A stretch of DNA of 64,000 bases from Candidatus Peribacteraceae bacterium (lineage in GTDB: Bacteria > Patescibacteriota > Gracilibacteria > Peribacterales > Peribacteraceae), in NCBI GenBank assembly GCA_018061945.1, contig JAGOTD010000002.1, positions 124,001-188,000 on the forward strand, written 5' to 3'. Made by a program: the position numbers and the translations under genes. Below, piece by piece: positions 63,405 to 64,000 of the stretch. Under the pieces are notes generated by a model. It saw only the letters and a program-made list of their open reading frames with translations, made no database searches and was not told the origin of the DNA. Every line of letters starts with the position of its first letter. The stretch's first letter is position 1.

Positions 63405-63464
63405 AGTGGGCAAATTGTACTGGAAAAACGTTTAGCGGCAAGAGATTCCCGTGTTCGTAAAATC

Positions 63465-63507
63465 TGGGCGATCTAAAGTGCAGCGTAAGCTACAGTTCGA
63501 TCGCCCA
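63465..63507. terminator. Hairpin between csrA and greA
   Basis: 9-base stem TGGGCGATC / GATCGCCCA with an inner AGC-GTAA-GCT hairpin; a second small hairpin CTGGA-TTTC-TCCAG follows at 63523-63536. There is no long T-run, so it is either a csrA terminator or a structured spacer RNA. Confidence 0.4.
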
Positions 63508-63572
63508 TGGCATTCTATATGGCTGGATTTCTCCAGATACAGAACGCTGCTTTGGTTGTGTAGGGAACAAAA

Positions 63573-63845
63573 TTACTTGCTCCCAGAGTGATTCTGCTTG
63601 GCCGCTCGACGGATTCCCCTTGAGAGAGGAGGAGGCGTCGATTTGACCGGTTGTTGTTGTGCGACCTGCTTGGTCGCTTGCTTGCCATTGCCTGCCGTGG
63701 GGAAGATCTCCTCTCGGTAGATCAGCACCTCATCAGGGGCTTCGATGCCGACCCGGACTTGATTGCCATCGATCTTGACGATCGTGACAACAACCCCGTT
63801 TCCGATCATGATCTTCTCGGTCACCTTGCGGCTAAGAACAAGCAT
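63573..63845 (-). CDS. csrA: Carbon storage regulator CsrA
   Basis: 90 residues. The core MLVLSRKVTEKIMIG, then VVVTIVKIDGNQVRVGIEAP and VLIYREEI, is the full CsrA fold; the conserved R near residue 6 and the region around residue 44 that binds GGA in RNA loops are present. A Lys/Gln/Pro-rich tail of about 35 residues is added. It controls translation and stability of target mRNAs. ATG 63845 is preceded by GGAGGG, with 6-7 bases between, the only strong Shine-Dalgarno noticed here. Confidence 0.95.
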   Translation of the reverse strand: MLVLSRKVTEKIMIGNGVVVTIVKIDGNQVRVGIEAPDEVLIYREEIFPTAGNGKQATKQVAQQQPVKSTPPPLSRGIRRAAKQNHSGSK

Positions 63846-63846
63846 T

Positions 63847-63866
63847 GTAAACCCTCCAAGGTTTAC
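63847..63866 (-). promoter_or_regulatory. csrA leader hairpin with GGA in loop over the Shine-Dalgarno
   Basis: On the minus strand, a perfect 7-base stem GTAAACC / GGTTTAC presents the loop TTGGAG. The Shine-Dalgarno GGAGGG spans loop and stem, one base before the ATG. GGA in a hairpin loop is the known CsrA target, so CsrA may repress its own translation. Confidence 0.6.
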
Positions 63867-63924
63867 GCATTCGTTCCACTTGGTGTCCATACCATGGTGT
63901 CCATTCCAAAGCGGAACTTCGTAT

Positions 63925-63952
63925 AGTATAGTCAATTGTCTAATAACATCAA
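63925..63952 (-). promoter_or_regulatory. Promoter of csrA
   Basis: TTGATG (63952-63947), 16 bases, TATACT (63930-63925), giving a leader of about 70 bases that contains the GGA hairpin. Confidence 0.6.
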
Positions 63953-64000
63953 GAGATAATTTGTCAAATAAAGCAAAACCCCCGCTTATGTTAAAAAAGC

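Noticed and set aside
1-64000. CRISPR arrays, insertion sequences or prophage genes
   Set aside because: No regularly spaced identical repeats, transposase, integrase, capsid or terminase sequence was seen. The dispersed palindromes are irregular in spacing and sequence.
1-64000. Alternative genetic code (UGA as glycine)
   Set aside because: UGA ends several conserved genes at the expected length, and no conserved gene is interrupted by UGA.

Overview
The window looks like part of a chromosome of a Patescibacteria/CPR bacterium, most like the Peregrinibacteria/Peribacteria group. This placement is inferred. It rests on very serine-rich linkers in many exported proteins, a giant LamG/SD-repeat surface protein, a solitary VirD4/TraG-like ATPase, an almost complete lack of Shine-Dalgarno sequences, and many A+T-rich genes of unknown function. 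UGA is used as a stop codon (for example at the end of marR and glyS), so the code is standard and not the UGA=Gly code of Gracilibacteria/SR1. No integrase, transposase, CRISPR array or rRNA is visible. One tRNA (Tyr) is present.

Layout. 1-5.2 kb holds envelope genes: a PrsW-like membrane protease (-), a DUF11 surface protein (+), an M23 peptidase (-) and a small membrane protein. 5.4-9.5 kb is translation: glyS, a coiled-coil orphan, an HPr-like protein, rpsB and tsf. 9.6-19.2 kb holds an Ig-like surface protein, a CheY-like regulator, a VirD4/TraG-like ATPase, mutY, ybaB, mltG, two orphans and a LOG-like protein. 19.3-25.4 kb holds a TMTC-like TPR membrane protein and der (both -), then leuS (+). 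25.6-36.3 kb is one giant envelope protein of 3551 residues. 36.4-44.8 kb holds an RNA m5C methylase, an orphan, dnaG, rpoD and a UvrD-nuclease fusion. 44.8-49.3 kb holds an orphan, an XTP/dITP pyrophosphatase, ftsK and an RmlD-like reductase. 49.7-55.3 kb is a MarR-controlled MacAB-type efflux operon with two permeases. 55.3-64 kb holds tRNA-Tyr, an orphan, an SLH/SH3 protein, a minus-strand operon (cohesin/FN3 protein, cupredoxin-like protein, AEC permease), holA, an orphan, greA and csrA.

How genes are expressed. The most consistent pattern is a -10-like hexamer, often with the TGn extension, placed 6-9 bases before the start codon of about twenty genes. The mRNA would then begin at or next to the start codon (leaderless). 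This pattern also decides several start codons here. csrA is the exception: it has a leader, a strong Shine-Dalgarno, and a hairpin that places GGA in its loop.

Most unusual points: a principal sigma factor with an added C-terminal zinc ribbon; a membrane module (TM, SLAxVEKxHPxLP, TM) shared by the PrsW-like protease and the giant surface protein; an orphan HPr with both phosphorylation positions; a MutY without its iron-sulfur cluster motif; and intergenic palindromes, some with conserved loops and changing stems, some carrying a second palindrome module inside.
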